From positions 4,154,001 through 4,218,000 of the forward strand of contig OX337228.1 in assembly GCA_946965045.2 (NCBI GenBank): 64,000 bases of DNA, written 5' to 3'. The notes under the pieces are model-generated. The model did no database searches, was not told the origin of the DNA, and saw only the letters and a program-made list of their open reading frames with translations. The number at the start of each line of letters is the position of its first letter. The stretch's first letter is position 1. This DNA comes from Epithemia pelagica. Its lineage: Eukaryota > Bacillariophyta > Bacillariophyceae > Surirellales > Surirellaceae. The translations under genes and the position numbers were made by a program. Below, one piece after another: positions 22,601 to 33,583 of the stretch.

Positions 22601-23035
22601 GACAGTGGCAAAAATTCAAACAGCACCAATAGTGGAGCTAAGGACAAAGAGGACGATGCAAAGGTAGGGATGGTCATATCAGGTGAAGACAACAGCATTC
22701 AATCCAAGTTGACACAAATTGGCCTTTCTTCTTCGTGGGGTTCCAAGTCAGGATCGGCTGAGATCTATGACAATAGCAGTGCGAGTTCCTTGGGCGTCTC
22801 AGTTCGAAAACCTGTTCACCCAGGAGCATCTGCTCACAAATCTTCTGGCCGTGGAACTCTGCCCAAGATTGACCCATGGGCGGAAGGCGGTGATAACCGC
22901 AACCCATACAACAACAAGAAATCATCAGATATGCTTGCCTCTTCGGGCAGTCTAGGAGTTTCGGCTAGCGCGTCTACGACAACTTTTGAGGCATGGGAGT
23001 CTGAAGGGGTATCGAAAGGCTTGGATGTGGTATAA
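19636..23035 (+). CDS. Type I membrane protein with EGF-like repeats (gene A of tandem trio)
   Basis: Two exons: 19636-20330 and 20404-23035, with a 73-nt phase-2 intron (GTAAGT...TTTAG); the joined product is 1108 residues. A signal peptide or anchor lies near residues 23-42. The ectodomain (to about 430) is a series of cysteine-rich EGF-like modules (FCMNGGTCKF, CRCPPGFYGDQCE, CECPEGFSGSLCE). They alternate with a variant module ending Y-A-G-[RK]-Y-C-Q. A transmembrane helix (about 435-457) ends in RRRR. The cytoplasmic tail of 650 residues is long, Ser-rich and Lys-rich (about 590-760), has no recognised catalytic domain, and ends LDVV. Likely a cell-surface adhesion or receptor protein. 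It is one of three paralogues in the next 10 kb. Confidence 0.85.
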
Positions 23036-23816
23036 AATTTATCTATTGAAACAACTATTAACGCCATTCGTGAAGATCGGGTTTTAAGGCTTAGCGAGTA
23101 GCATCTCTACGTCTCCCATAAAATCTATGGAACACGTACACGTTCTCCAATCTCCAATATATTGCACCCAGCTTTTTAATTTTGAATACAATTTGCTTTG
23201 TGGTGAGATTTTTTTGTTATCTTAGTCGATTGTCTGTAGCTTGAGCGACGTCCACGAGGGAAGATGTGGGAGGATAATGAAAATGGGATGTATCATCCAT
23301 CATCTTCAAATGATGCCAAACCAGGTCATAATTGGATGACGTAACGCCATATGATCAAGACGAATGGCCTGTGGAGGCTCAAGTCTACCAAGGAAAGGTT
23401 CATTGTGTCGAAAAAGGGGAACCAAGAAAAGCTGGTCCGAAGAATGGGAACTTGAAACTTGGAAAAATGTTGTGTTTTGCGTGCACTTATTTTCTTTGTC
23501 GGTCGGCGCGAGAAATTTTTTGTCAACAAATTTGGAATGGCGTGCTTGACCCCATCCCCCAAATAGCACGGACCGGCGTGCAATTTGGTCAAAGTCGACA
23601 CATAACAACAAAGCATTGGATGCACGTGTCGTAGCTCGGCTACTGTAAAACAAATAGGCAGCGATGGCGCGCTCATAAATATTATTTGAATCAGTGGAGT
23701 TGCTGGCTCTCTCATCTCATTTCGTTCGAAGTTGCTGACATGTCGGCGCAGGAATTGTGGCAGTAGCAACAGGACATTTCACAAGAACTCAAGGGACTGC
23801 AAATCGAAGATAGACG
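23036..23816. other. Intergenic region between EGF genes A and B
   Basis: 781 bp. Overlapping frames on both strands at 23306-23769 lack domain character and are not called. I see no repeats here beyond AT-rich runs near 23160-23215. Confidence 0.4.
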
Positions 23817-25385
23817 ATGAGTCGAAGACCTTCTCCAACGATGGAATTGCGTTGTCGGAAGAGGCCCCTCTCTACCTCGGTTTTCGCTGTTGCCCTCGTA
23901 CTATCAACGACCGCTTCTACAGTAGTACAAGGATCGGAGGATGTAGACTGCGGTCCCAGTCTTTCCTGCCAGAATGGTGGCTTGTGTAAACAAGGCGATG
24001 CATCCTGGCCTGGAACAACTGCTGGCAATCGTCTTCCCTCTTCCTTGAATGGGACAAATGTTGAGGGTCACTATTGTGAATGCGCGCCAGTAAGCACTAG
24101 TGGAAGATCCTTCACTGGATTGAGCTGTGAAATTCCGTACCAAGAATGCCGCTACACTTCAGGGTTTGCAGTTTGTTACCATGGTGGAAGCTGCTTGGAC
24201 GAAGCTCCCACCAGTTGGGATGACAATTCACCCGTGTGCAATTGTGGCACGGCAGATCTTGACGGAGCACAATATGGGGGAAGAAACTGCGAAGTTGTGA
24301 CCAACCAGCCCAATCCATGTCAAGAGTACGAGTCCTACTGTATGAATGGGGGTGTCTGTAGCAATGAGCCAGACCCTACGACGGGCTTCCACTGTCAGTG
24401 CCCTCCAGGCTTCACTGGCCGACAGTGCCAAACTGCTGTGGTCAAGCCACAGGGTGATTGTAATTTGAAATGCCACCACGACGGAGTCTGTCAGTTCACA
24501 CCAACAACTGCTGAAGGGGAAAACCAGCCTTTGTGGGGTTCATTGGACGGCATGTACTGTCAATGCTTGACAGGATTTTCTGGAGTACAATGTGAGCACA
24601 TTGCTCAACAGTGCGGAGATGAACTTGTGTGTCTCCATGGGTCAACTTGCTTTGAGATAACAGAGCAAAACAAGTTCGAGTGTCGCTGTGCCCCTTCTGA
24701 TTACTACATTGGAGGCGTGTGTATTAGTGGCAGCGACGAAACTTCAGGAACTACGGGGGATCAATTGTCCACCAGGACTGACCATTCGCGTGTGACTCAC
24801 TGTAATCCAACAAGTGAAATGGAATTTATTTACGGCATGGCCATTCCCTCGTTTTGTGCCAATGGCGGAACCTGTCGAGAAGAACTGATCGATGGCTTGC
24901 TGTAAGTTAAAATTACCCAAGTGTCGCTCCATGGCATATGCTTGCAATTGTATTGTCTGACCTGCCCTTCATGGGAATCTCGTAGACTTTCAGCGTGTGA
25001 TTGTCCGGCTTCGTTCACCGGTCCTCATTGTGAATACGTGCGTTCCGCGTCGGATGGCAGGGAAGCCAACGCAGATTCCTCTGATAATTCTACGTCAAGC
25101 GGTGATTCTTTCATGAAGGATCGCCTGGTGGCCAACATTATCATGCTGACGATTTGTTCGTTGGGATTCATGTGGGTTGTCCGGGAGGCAGTGCGAAAGT
25201 ATATTGCGAAACGAAGGCAACAAGAAGCCGTTGTTCTCAATTTGCAGAGTTTCCGTGAAGAAAACCAGGGTGCTGTATCGGCAAATGGATCAATGTTATT
25301 TCCGTCGGCGATGAATCACCAAAGAAGTACTTCTGGTGGTCAATTCACTATGGAAGAGCTCATGCACGATGTTGAAATCACGTAA
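23817..25385 (+). CDS. Type I membrane protein with EGF-like repeats (gene B)
   Basis: Two exons: 23817-24901 and 24986-25385, with an 84-nt phase-2 intron (GTAAGT...CGTAG); the joined product is 494 residues. The signal peptide spans about residues 18-38. The ectodomain has about seven cysteine-rich modules, including FHCQCPPGFTGRQCQ and CNCGTADLDGAQYGGRNCE. A transmembrane segment (about 409-430) is followed by a short cytoplasmic tail of about 65 residues ending VEIT. The alternative acceptor at 24993 would shift the frame into a stop, so CGTAG at 24985 is chosen. The stop codon overlaps a GTAAGG, so a further exon cannot be excluded, but the tail length matches gene C. Confidence 0.83.
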
Positions 25386-25778
25386 GGCGATATGTTTGTG
25401 ATGATACATCATGGTATTCTCTTTCATGAGGTGTGGTTAATTTTCTGCAAACAAAAGTTTCAACTCTCAGCCGTACACGATTCACGATGGTCGTTTCATT
25501 CTAGTTCTGCGACTATATCATTTCTTCAGGAAAGTGATGAGGTCCTGGTCCTAAACTTCTAAGACCTGTGCTTATTGCGCATTGAATTGTTTCTAGAACC
25601 GACGTGGATGTCGTTCCATGCACGGGACTCCTGATGGGTTTGCAACTATGTGCTAAGGTTACTATGGTTAGCAAGGTGGATGAGATAGGAGTTGAATGTG
25701 GGGGTGTCTTTATCAGAAGAAATGGGGGGAGCCCACCCGCCCCTCAATCAAATGGCACCATAATCCGTCATTTGTTTC
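25386..25778. other. Intergenic region
   Basis: 393 bp between EGF gene B and the MED21-like gene. A plus frame starting near 25604 could only be an extra exon of gene B (donor at 25382, acceptor TTCTAG near 25597). Its residues show no repeat or membrane feature, so it is left out. Confidence 0.35.
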
Positions 25779-26615
25779 ATGTTAGCAGCAGATCATCGAG
25801 ACAAGGCTCAAATGCAAAGCTCTTCGAATCTAGACAATACATTAGAAGCGAAAAACGATAGCGAGAATGATAGCAATAACAAAGTTGATCCAATCACAGC
25901 TTTGCAAGATGGAATTGATGGCCTTTCGTTAGCCATGTTTGAAGCCTTGCGCGGCTTGCGAGACGCAGTAGCACCGGAATCAGGTAATCTTGGTGGCAAC
26001 AACGACGACTCGGACAACGCCGAATCCAAGGATCCTAACAATAATGGTGGTACCAACGTAAAAAATAATGCAAATGCACCTCAGCATCCAGACTTGGAAG
26101 ATCTATGGCAGCTTTATCGACAAGGTGACGAAGATGCTGTGTCCTTCATCAAAAGCGCTATCTTTGAGTTCAAAATTCCGAGATTTCCAAATGGACCCAT
26201 GCCTCAATCTCGGGACCAAGTGGCATCGATTCTCGCAAAAATGGAGCAAAGCCGAGACACCGAATTGGTGCTTAGATTGGCCAAGACTGTTTTAGATAAG
26301 AGTCGTTGGATTGATGATCAAGTTGATAATCACATTCCCGGTATGTGTCGAACCATGGCAATGCAACAAGGACGGATCCGAGAGCTCCTTGAAGAGAACG
26401 CTGCGATTGTCAAGGAACTACAGATGGCATATGATGACGCTCTTCATAAAAGAAATGCGTGTCGTTTGTTTGTACAAATAAATACGTGTCGAGCTTTGGA
26501 TATAGCAGAAGACACCAACGTAACAAACTCGATGACTGTCCCTGTTTCTACGTCAACGAAATCAATGACGAACGACGCTGAAGATGCCCCGGTTCCTGGT
26601 AGAATCGAGACATAG
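25779..26615 (+). CDS. MED21: MED21-like Mediator subunit
   Basis: One exon, 278 residues, ATG 25779. The N-terminal segment DPITALQDGIDGLSLAMFEA (about 37-56) matches the start of MED21, and the C-terminal half (about 150-235) forms the long helices of that subunit, with AKTVLDKSRWIDDQVDNHIP, then RIRELLEENAAIVKEL. MED21 pairs with MED7 to make the flexible hinge of the Mediator middle module, which bridges activators and RNA polymerase II. It is about twice the human length because a low-complexity Asn/Asp/Gly stretch (70-100) and a Ser/Thr-rich tail have been added. A later ATG at 25812 is an alternative start. Confidence 0.75.
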   Translation: MLAADHRDKAQMQSSSNLDNTLEAKNDSENDSNNKVDPITALQDGIDGLSLAMFEALRGLRDAVAPESGNLGGNNDDSDNAESKDPNNNGGTNVKNNANAPQHPDLEDLWQLYRQGDEDAVSFIKSAIFEFKIPRFPNGPMPQSRDQVASILAKMEQSRDTELVLRLAKTVLDKSRWIDDQVDNHIPGMCRTMAMQQGRIRELLEENAAIVKELQMAYDDALHKRNACRLFVQINTCRALDIAEDTNVTNSMTVPVSTSTKSMTNDAEDAPVPGRIET

Positions 26616-27107
26616 TGATACGGATGTCACCTTTTCGCCTAAGAGTACTATGAAGATGCTTTGCCGTGATGGTTGCTTGTCCCCTCTAGGAGTAGCTTCT
26701 TGTCGAAAGCTTACAATAGGTACTCCTGGCTCTGCCCTAAAGGAGCAGGTAGGTCCTCCTACGTCCTACTCCTAGTTACTACTTACCTTTTCAATGGTGA
26801 AGTCTTGGATATGCCGACTGCGGCCATCAAGAATCAAGATGGCACGACCCAATAAGCTTGCAATGTCCTATTGTGGGGGATTTTGAAATTTAGAAATCTT
26901 GACAGGAGTGCGCATCGAGATAGGAGGGAGTGTTTCCCACTCCCCATTTCACTGTAACAGATTTTGTACCATGATTGTCGAACACGATACAGAGACAATA
27001 AACACGACTGTGTGAGAAATGACAGTCCTAGAACGCACTCTTTTCTAATTTCATGGAGTCGATGTAACCGAGATCTTTCTACCTTGAACAACCAAGAAGA
27101 GCGGACA
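26616..27107. repeat. Intergenic cluster of TAGGAGTA/TACTCCTA motifs
   Basis: Within 492 bp there are at least four copies: CTCTAGGAGTAGC (26685-26697), AGGTACTCCTGG (about 26718), TCCTCCTACGTCCTACTCC (about 26754-26772) and the following TAGTTACTACTTACC. They occur in both orientations and sit between the MED21 stop and EGF gene C. Confidence 0.55.
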
Positions 27108-29476
27108 ATGAGAACTATGCTGGCGGTTGCAACATCTGTAGCAGCTTTTCTTACGTTGTCAACAATTGAAGTCCGCGCGGATCCTGCCGACATTTCATGC
27201 GGCACCCTTCTTTGCAAGCACGCTACTGCATGCATCAACGATGCGGCGGAATTCGAAAGTCACCGGTTACCAGATGGTAGTTTGTTGGATATTCATTCTG
27301 AAACAAGTGATACACACTGCCAGTGTATTTCGGGATGGACGGGTCTGGCATGTGATGTACCGTTCGAATCTTGCGATGGATCAACACACAAGTGCTAGTA
27401 AGAAGAAAGAAACGCGCCATATTGTTCTATGAGACTTTTTCGTCGTTCTTATAAGAGACCTCTTTTTCTTTCCAGCCATGGGGGACAGTGCATCTTGGGT
27501 TTAATTGATAAATATGACAATGAACAGCTCTATTGTAACTGCGACAGTGCATGGGATGGCCAAGCACGATATGGTAAGGTACCCAGGCTTGGAGCTTGCA
27601 AAGTGACGACCGATTCTCATAATTGATGTTGATTTGCCCCATGTGCAGTCGGAAAGTACTGTGAACAAAAGTCAATAGATTTGTGCGATCCAAACGATAG
27701 TACGCGCTTTTGCTTGAACGGTGGAAATTGCAATTCCCAGTATCCGTGAGTGATGGCCTACGACCATTAGGGACATATTTTATGTTGCGTTTACTGACGC
27801 TGTTGTGTCATTATTTCCCTCATTTGTTTTCGATCTTGAAGAACGGCTGGAAAAGCATGTATTTGCGAGGAAGGTTTTAAGGGCCCTCACTGTGAATACA
27901 AGGACGAGGAGGTGCCCGACTGCGATTTGATTTGCAAGAATGGCGGGCACTGCATTTTGGGTACACCATCGGCGCAAGATTTGGATCAGTATTCAGGTTT
28001 CTGGGGCATCAATGAAGCTGCCAATCAACTAAAACAGTTTTGCCGCTGCGAGCCAGGATGGCATGGGCAACATTGTGAAATTCCAGCGACGCCCTGTGGC
28101 GACGATGTTTGTTTCCATGATTCAAAATGCACGGAAAGTAGTGTGAATGGCAAAGTTTTGCATCATTGTGACTGTAGATTCTCGAATCAGGGATCTTTCA
28201 GTTATGCTGGTCGTTTCTGCCAATATGAAGCCAATATGTATTGCGACAAGGGAAAAGACAGCCATATTAACGGACATTTATTTTGCGTCAACGGTGGAAA
28301 ATGTCAGGAAGACACTTACATGGGGTGCATATGTCCTGAGGGATACCGTGGATTTTCGTGCGAGTACCATGTTGCTGAGGATCTGACTCCAGAAGCTGCT
28401 GCCAACTCAACCCAACCGTTTGATCCTGTTCAACATACTGGGTGCTCATTACAATGCAATGGACGAGGAACCTGTCGTGATGGGATTAAGGACGTCAACG
28501 ATGAACAGTATGGTTCCGCAGAACATTTAAGCAATGATACAGCATTGTCGTCAGAGCAGTTTGAACATTGTGTTTGTCAACCGGGCTGGACTGGTTTGAA
28601 TTGTGAACACGAGGCCATGGAATGTGCCGGAGGGGCTTACAATTGCTTTCATGGAGGTAAATGCTACACTGGAGGCGACGAGAAAAAATGCGATTGTTCG
28701 ACTGCAAGTAGCACGGAACTAGACACGAACACCTTTGGAGGCGACCAATGTCAGCATCCTGCTACGGAAATCTGCACGGAGAATAGTGACACCGTCAGCT
28801 ACAATCCCTCCCAGGGTCTGTCGTTTTGCGTGAACTATGGGACTTGCAAAAAGAAAGTCCGCGAAGGAGAGCCGTAAGTAACACGTGACATATATGAAGC
28901 CTTGTTGATTTTTCTGAGCTCACCCGTTGTACTTTCAAATACAGGCACCCTGGTTGCAATTGTAACAAGACTATATGGACTGGACCCCACTGCGAAATTA
29001 AGATAGCAGCCCCGGTTCCGTCACCTAGTGGTTCAAACGCCAACATGAACAACGACGATTCGAAGAAGAGTGCTTTCGAAATCGCCATGATCATTGTCAT
29101 TGTTATCGTTCTCATACCATTTGGTATTTTCACCATTCGCCAGTGCTACATCGATCGCCGGAAGAAAGCGCAAGATAACGCAGATCCTTACGCTCGTCGT
29201 TTGAGAGAAAGTAGCCAAGAGGGTTACCGTGACGAACCTGCTAACCTCAATCTGGCACCGCGAAGATCCTCGTCAATGATGAACGAAGAAGAAACCGCGC
29301 ATCTTGCGTCTTCATCCCGGGATCCATTTGCTTCTCATTTAGTTATGAACCCGCAGCAGATGCCTCCAGCACCCGTGTTCGGCGGAGCAAGTCCAACTGA
29401 TGGGGGACCACAGGTCGACTTGGGTCCACCACAAGATGAAGACGGACACGTCTTGCACAGCGTTGATATTCTATAG
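27108..29476 (+). CDS. Type I membrane protein with EGF-like repeats (gene C)
   Basis: Five exons: 27108-27397, 27476-27573, 27649-27745, 27842-28873 and 28945-29476; introns are 78, 75, 96 and 71 nt and every junction restores the frame. The product is 682 residues. The signal peptide MRTMLAVATSVAAFLTLSTI is followed by an ectodomain of about ten EGF-like modules (CKNGGHC, CRCEPGWHGQHCE, CICPEGYRGFSCE, CVCQPGWTGLNCE). A transmembrane helix (about 551-572) leads to a cytoplasmic tail of 110 residues, rich in Ser, Asp and Pro, ending VDIL. The start was placed at 27108 rather than the upstream open frame because only this ATG gives a signal peptide. Likely a surface receptor or adhesin; no ligand can be named. 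Confidence 0.83.
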
Positions 29477-30015
29477 TTACACTTTCATAGTTGATACTAA
29501 AATTGTTTTGTGGCTTGAATGACTTCAAAGCTGTGAGTGGTGTTTGTCATATCCTCCAATAGAGAAGTCCCGGAACAAGAAAAGTAGGAGTACCTACTCC
29601 TAGCTAGTATGGGCATCGTGAACAGATAACAGATGTACTTCTAGGAACCGCCCATGTCAATACCTAGTTTCTAGAACTACTCCTACTCCTATCTCTACTA
29701 GTGAGGGAGAGGAGTAGTAGGAGTAGATGTAGCGTGCTGTCAGATTCAAGGGAGGGTAGTGGGAGTAGCTTGGTCTTTGGTGATTTTCAAAAGTTACTCA
29801 CGCCCTTAGAGAAGATTTAGTAGACTCGAAGAAAGAGTACAAAACCTAAACCCAAACGGACACAGAAAAAGCGAAAAATGCCACACAAAATCACAGAAAA
29901 AGCCATTGTGCTTCGTGCAAGACATAATTACGCTGTCAAGCGTTGCCAAAGCTTTCGAATCAGGTGAAGGAGACAACAGACCTCAGGGTCTCCATGGCAA
30001 CAGAGCGCTTCCACC
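29477..30015. repeat. Intergenic array rich in TAGGAGTA/TACTCCTA motifs
   Basis: The densest cluster of this motif: AGTAGGAGTACCTACTCC at 29584-29601, then CTAGCTAG, and at 29680-29770 ACTACTCCTACTCCTATC, GGAGTAGTAGGAGTAG and GGGAGTAGC. The copies in opposite orientation can pair to form hairpins. The right half (29820-30015) is the presumed promoter and 5' UTR of AP-2 alpha. Confidence 0.6.
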
Positions 30016-33000
30016 ATGAGCACGCAGGCAAGAGGACTTCAAAACTTCATTTCTGATTTACGGAACGCAAAAGGAAAGGTAAGCTCCACGAAAACTGCCA
30101 TGGTGCAACCACGGTGGACTTCGAAACCCGATTACTACCCATCGGTAGATAGACGTCTTGTGCGCGTCGGCTGCGACATATTCCTTGTATGAGCCAATAC
30201 TTTGGTACTAGAGTTTCTGTCTAATTTGATCGCACGGTCATTAAAGTGTGATGGGGAGTCCTTCGTTCACGGTCTTTGGTGTTTGGTGGGCTCTGGATGA
30301 CTGCGTCTGTTGTCTTTATTGTTGTTCGACAATGATGAAGGTCATTTGAACATATCTAACACATTTACGTTACAGGAGGATGAGAAGAAACGTGTGGATA
30401 AGGAGCTGGCGAACATTCGGAAACAGTTCACACCGAAAGGTGGGAAAATGGCGGATGACGGAAGCAACCCCAACCTTTCATCATATCAACGAAAGAAGTA
30501 TGTTTGGAAACTTGTTTATATCCACATTTTGGGATATGATGTAGATTTTGGTCATGCTGAGGTTATGGTTTTGTTACGATCGCCCAAATATTCCGAGAAA
30601 AACGTTGGTTATACGGCACTGAGTCTTTTGATTCGGAGTGATGATCCTCTGATGAAGTCTATTCGCCCCACAATGGTAAAGGATTTAACCCAGCCAACTC
30701 CGCCAGGAGGGAAGAACAGTGCACCGATAGATGCGATACAATGTCTTGCTTTGTGTGCGTCGGCGAATATTTCTGGGCTTGAATTGATTCAGTCCTTGCA
30801 CACTGAAGTACTGCAAACTCTAATGGCAAAGTCTTCGACTCCACAGGTGAAAAAGAAGGCCGCGCTGTGTCTACTTCGTCTGGTTCGGACAGGTGCAAAG
30901 GTGATATCTGGAAGAGAGTTCGCTCCGCAGGTTGCTCAACTTTTACAGGATCGTCATTTAGGAGTTCTGACCAGTGCCATGAGTCTACTGTATGGACTTG
31001 CATCGCAAACGTCTAATGAATACGAGAGCTTGATTCCTTATGCTGTCCATATTCTGGGAATGCTTGTGTTGAAAAAAGCATGCGCACGGGAATATTTGTA
31101 TTACCGAACTCCTAGTCCATGGCTTCAAATTAAGTTGCTCAAGTTCTTGCAGCTTTATCCACAGGCTCTCAATGCTGGTCAGGAGAATGGGGCGGCAAAG
31201 GAGGCTCCGGCAGGAAATGGCGGTGCTCACATATCTCAGCTTACCAGCATCATATCCAAGATTTTGACCGAGACGGACGTTTCTGATTCTATTAACAAAT
31301 CAAACGCTGATCATGCAATTCTTTTCGAAGCTGTGAATCTTATTGTGTGCTGGGGCGCAAGTGGACCTGCTCAATTGCGTGAGGGTGCCATGAAACTTCT
31401 CGGAAAATTTATTTCGGTGCGAGAACCAAATATTCGGTATCTTGGTCTTCTCACCATGGCTCAACTCGCTCAACTGGAGGGAAGTGCAGAATCCATCAAG
31501 AAACACCAAGCCACCGTTCTGGTGTCTCTGAAAGATGCTGATATCAGTGTTCGTCGACGTGCTTTGGACCTTTTGTTTGTTATGTGTGACACTGACAATG
31601 CTGAAAGAATTGTTGATGAACTTGTAGCCCACCTTGCTCTCGCAGACGCTGCAATTCGGGAAGAAATGGTTCTTAAGATCGCAATTTTGGCTGAAAAATA
31701 TGCCACTGACTTGCGTTGGTATGTTGACACAATATTGAAGCTTATTTCTATCAGCGGAGACCATGTCAGTGATGCCATTTGGCACCGTGTTGTCCAGATT
31801 GTTACGAATCACCCACAAGGCGATTTGCAGGCATACACAGCGGCCACTTTGCTCGTCGCAGCCAGTCCGCGGCGTTGCCACGTCAATGCTGTTCGAGTCG
31901 CTGCTTATATCTTGGGAGAGTTCGGCTTTTTAATTGCCGAGAGACCGGGAATGAGCGGGGAAGAACAGTTCCGTATTTTGAATCAGCACTGGCCAACATC
32001 AGATAACCAGACCCGCGCTATCCTCGTTAGTACATACGCGAAGCTTGCAAACTTGTACGAGGAATGTCGACCACTGGTAGCCCCTGTGTTTGCACGTTGT
32101 ACAAATAATGTTGATGTGGAAATTCAACAAAGAGCCGCAGAGTACTCGTCGATGCGTGAGGCGTTCAGTCCGGAGGCAGTGGAGGATTTGTTACGTGAGA
32201 TGCCTCCGTTTGAGGACAAGAAGCAAAGTGCGCTTGAACAGCGTCTGAGAGAAAAAGAGGGAGACAACAGTGCCGCAGTACAGAAAGCCGCGCGGCCAAG
32301 TATTGCTGAACGGAAGCGTGCTGCTCAGAGTGCTGCGACAGTTAAAGCTGTCGAAGAAGTTGCTGCGCAAGCGCAAGCTGAAACAGGGCCCATCGAATCT
32401 GATCCTGTCAGTCCCATGAGCGGTAAGTTCCAACCTACGAGAATTTATGCAACACATTTTCAGCCACTAATGCAAATGTGTGTTTGTTACAGACGGAAGC
32501 CCTGGAACTGCGAAGAAAGAGAAAACACAGAAAATTGGCATCCCGAAGGAGGTTATTCCAGCAATGCGGAAAGCGTTCTCGAATTTGTGCACGTCACCAT
32601 CTGGAGTGCTTTTTGAAAATGCATTATTGCAGGTCGGAGTCAAACACGAATATGTTGGAGCACAAGGTCGGATTTCTGTTTTCTTTGGAAACCTCAGTAA
32701 GACTCCATTGTCTCATTTCCGCGCGATTGTTGAAGAAGTTGATCATTTGCGGGTTCAGAAACAAGGAACGCAAGGATTATTGGACGAGGAAGAAGACGGT
32801 GGATGCACAGTTGCGGTACGGACACAGGCTAAGCTTCTTTTAATTGTGGAAGTGACAGCGCCTTTTGATGATGCACCTGCGATGAGAGTATCATTCGAAA
32901 CTCAAGAAGGAGAAGTTCACGAATACCCTCTGCGATTGCCGATCGTTGCGACATGTTTCATGGAACCTGTCACTCTGGAACCAGGTGCGTTTATGCAAAG

Positions 33001-33352
33001 ATGGAGGAGTTTGGAAGGACAAGACAGAGAATGTCAAGAAGTTGTAAAGGCTCCGCCAAACGCACCTCCCATAGATGAAGAATACATGAAACGCATTGCA
33101 CAGATTGTCACAGACGGACTAAAGTTTGGCCGGTGCCCTGGATGTGATCCAACTCCTTGGACTGTTTCCGGTGCCGCCACTTTTCGAACGGGCGCAAAGG
33201 ATATGAACGGAAACAATATCAATGTTGGCTGTCTCGTACGAGTTGAAGCGAATCCACAGGCTGGTGCATTCCGCGTCACGACAAGAACGTTACATCCTCT
33301 TTGTTCGACTGCCGTGAAGAATGTTGCACTTGTCAGTATCAAGTTGGCATGA
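30016..33352 (+). CDS. AP-2 complex alpha-adaptin
   Basis: Three exons: 30016-30078 (21 codons), 30376-32422 and 32493-33352, with introns of 297 and 70 nt (GTAAGC...ACAG and GTAAGT...ACAG); the product is 989 residues. The N-terminus RGLQNFISDLRNAKGK joins EDEKKRVDKELANIRKQF, the alpha-adaptin trunk start, followed by KYVWKLVYIHILGYDVDFGH. HEAT-like helices continue to about 620. A Lys/Ala-rich hinge (about 640-710) leads to the C-terminal ear, ending in the platform domain. AP-2 alpha recruits clathrin and accessory proteins in plasma-membrane endocytosis and binds phosphoinositides with its basic N-terminus. The first intron is the longest called here. Confidence 0.95.
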
Positions 33353-33583
33353 TGATGATGATGATAATAATAATGCTGTATTATGGAGGGACGCTATACA
33401 TTATTATGGTGGGAGCTGAGCATCCAGAGCATCCGTTCAAGTGATATAAAGATAATATTTACTGTTAGTTGATACAACTATGTGAGTGTTGTGCCGTAAT
33501 CTATCTCAAAGCTTGTGTTTGTAGCCAGTGTTTGTCACAATGATTGATGAGTAGAAATCATTTGAGTGCCTAGACAAGTGTGC
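33353..33583. repeat. Trinucleotide microsatellite at 3' end of AP-2 alpha
   Basis: The stop codon of AP-2 alpha sits inside a short run of (ATG)n then (ATA)n, about 33351-33373. The rest is a convergent 3' region. Confidence 0.5.

Noticed and set aside
23306-23769. Two overlapping minus frames of 115 and 147 codons
   Set aside because: They overlap in different frames, have no features, and no splice model links them to a neighbour.
25597-25861. Possible extra exon of EGF gene B
   Set aside because: Splice signals exist (GTAAGG at the stop, TTCTAG near 25597), but the added residues have no features and the normal tail already matches the short tail and ending of its paralogue.
26964-27107. 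Upstream N-terminal extension of EGF gene C (ATG 26964)
   Set aside because: It would bury the clear signal peptide that starts at 27108.
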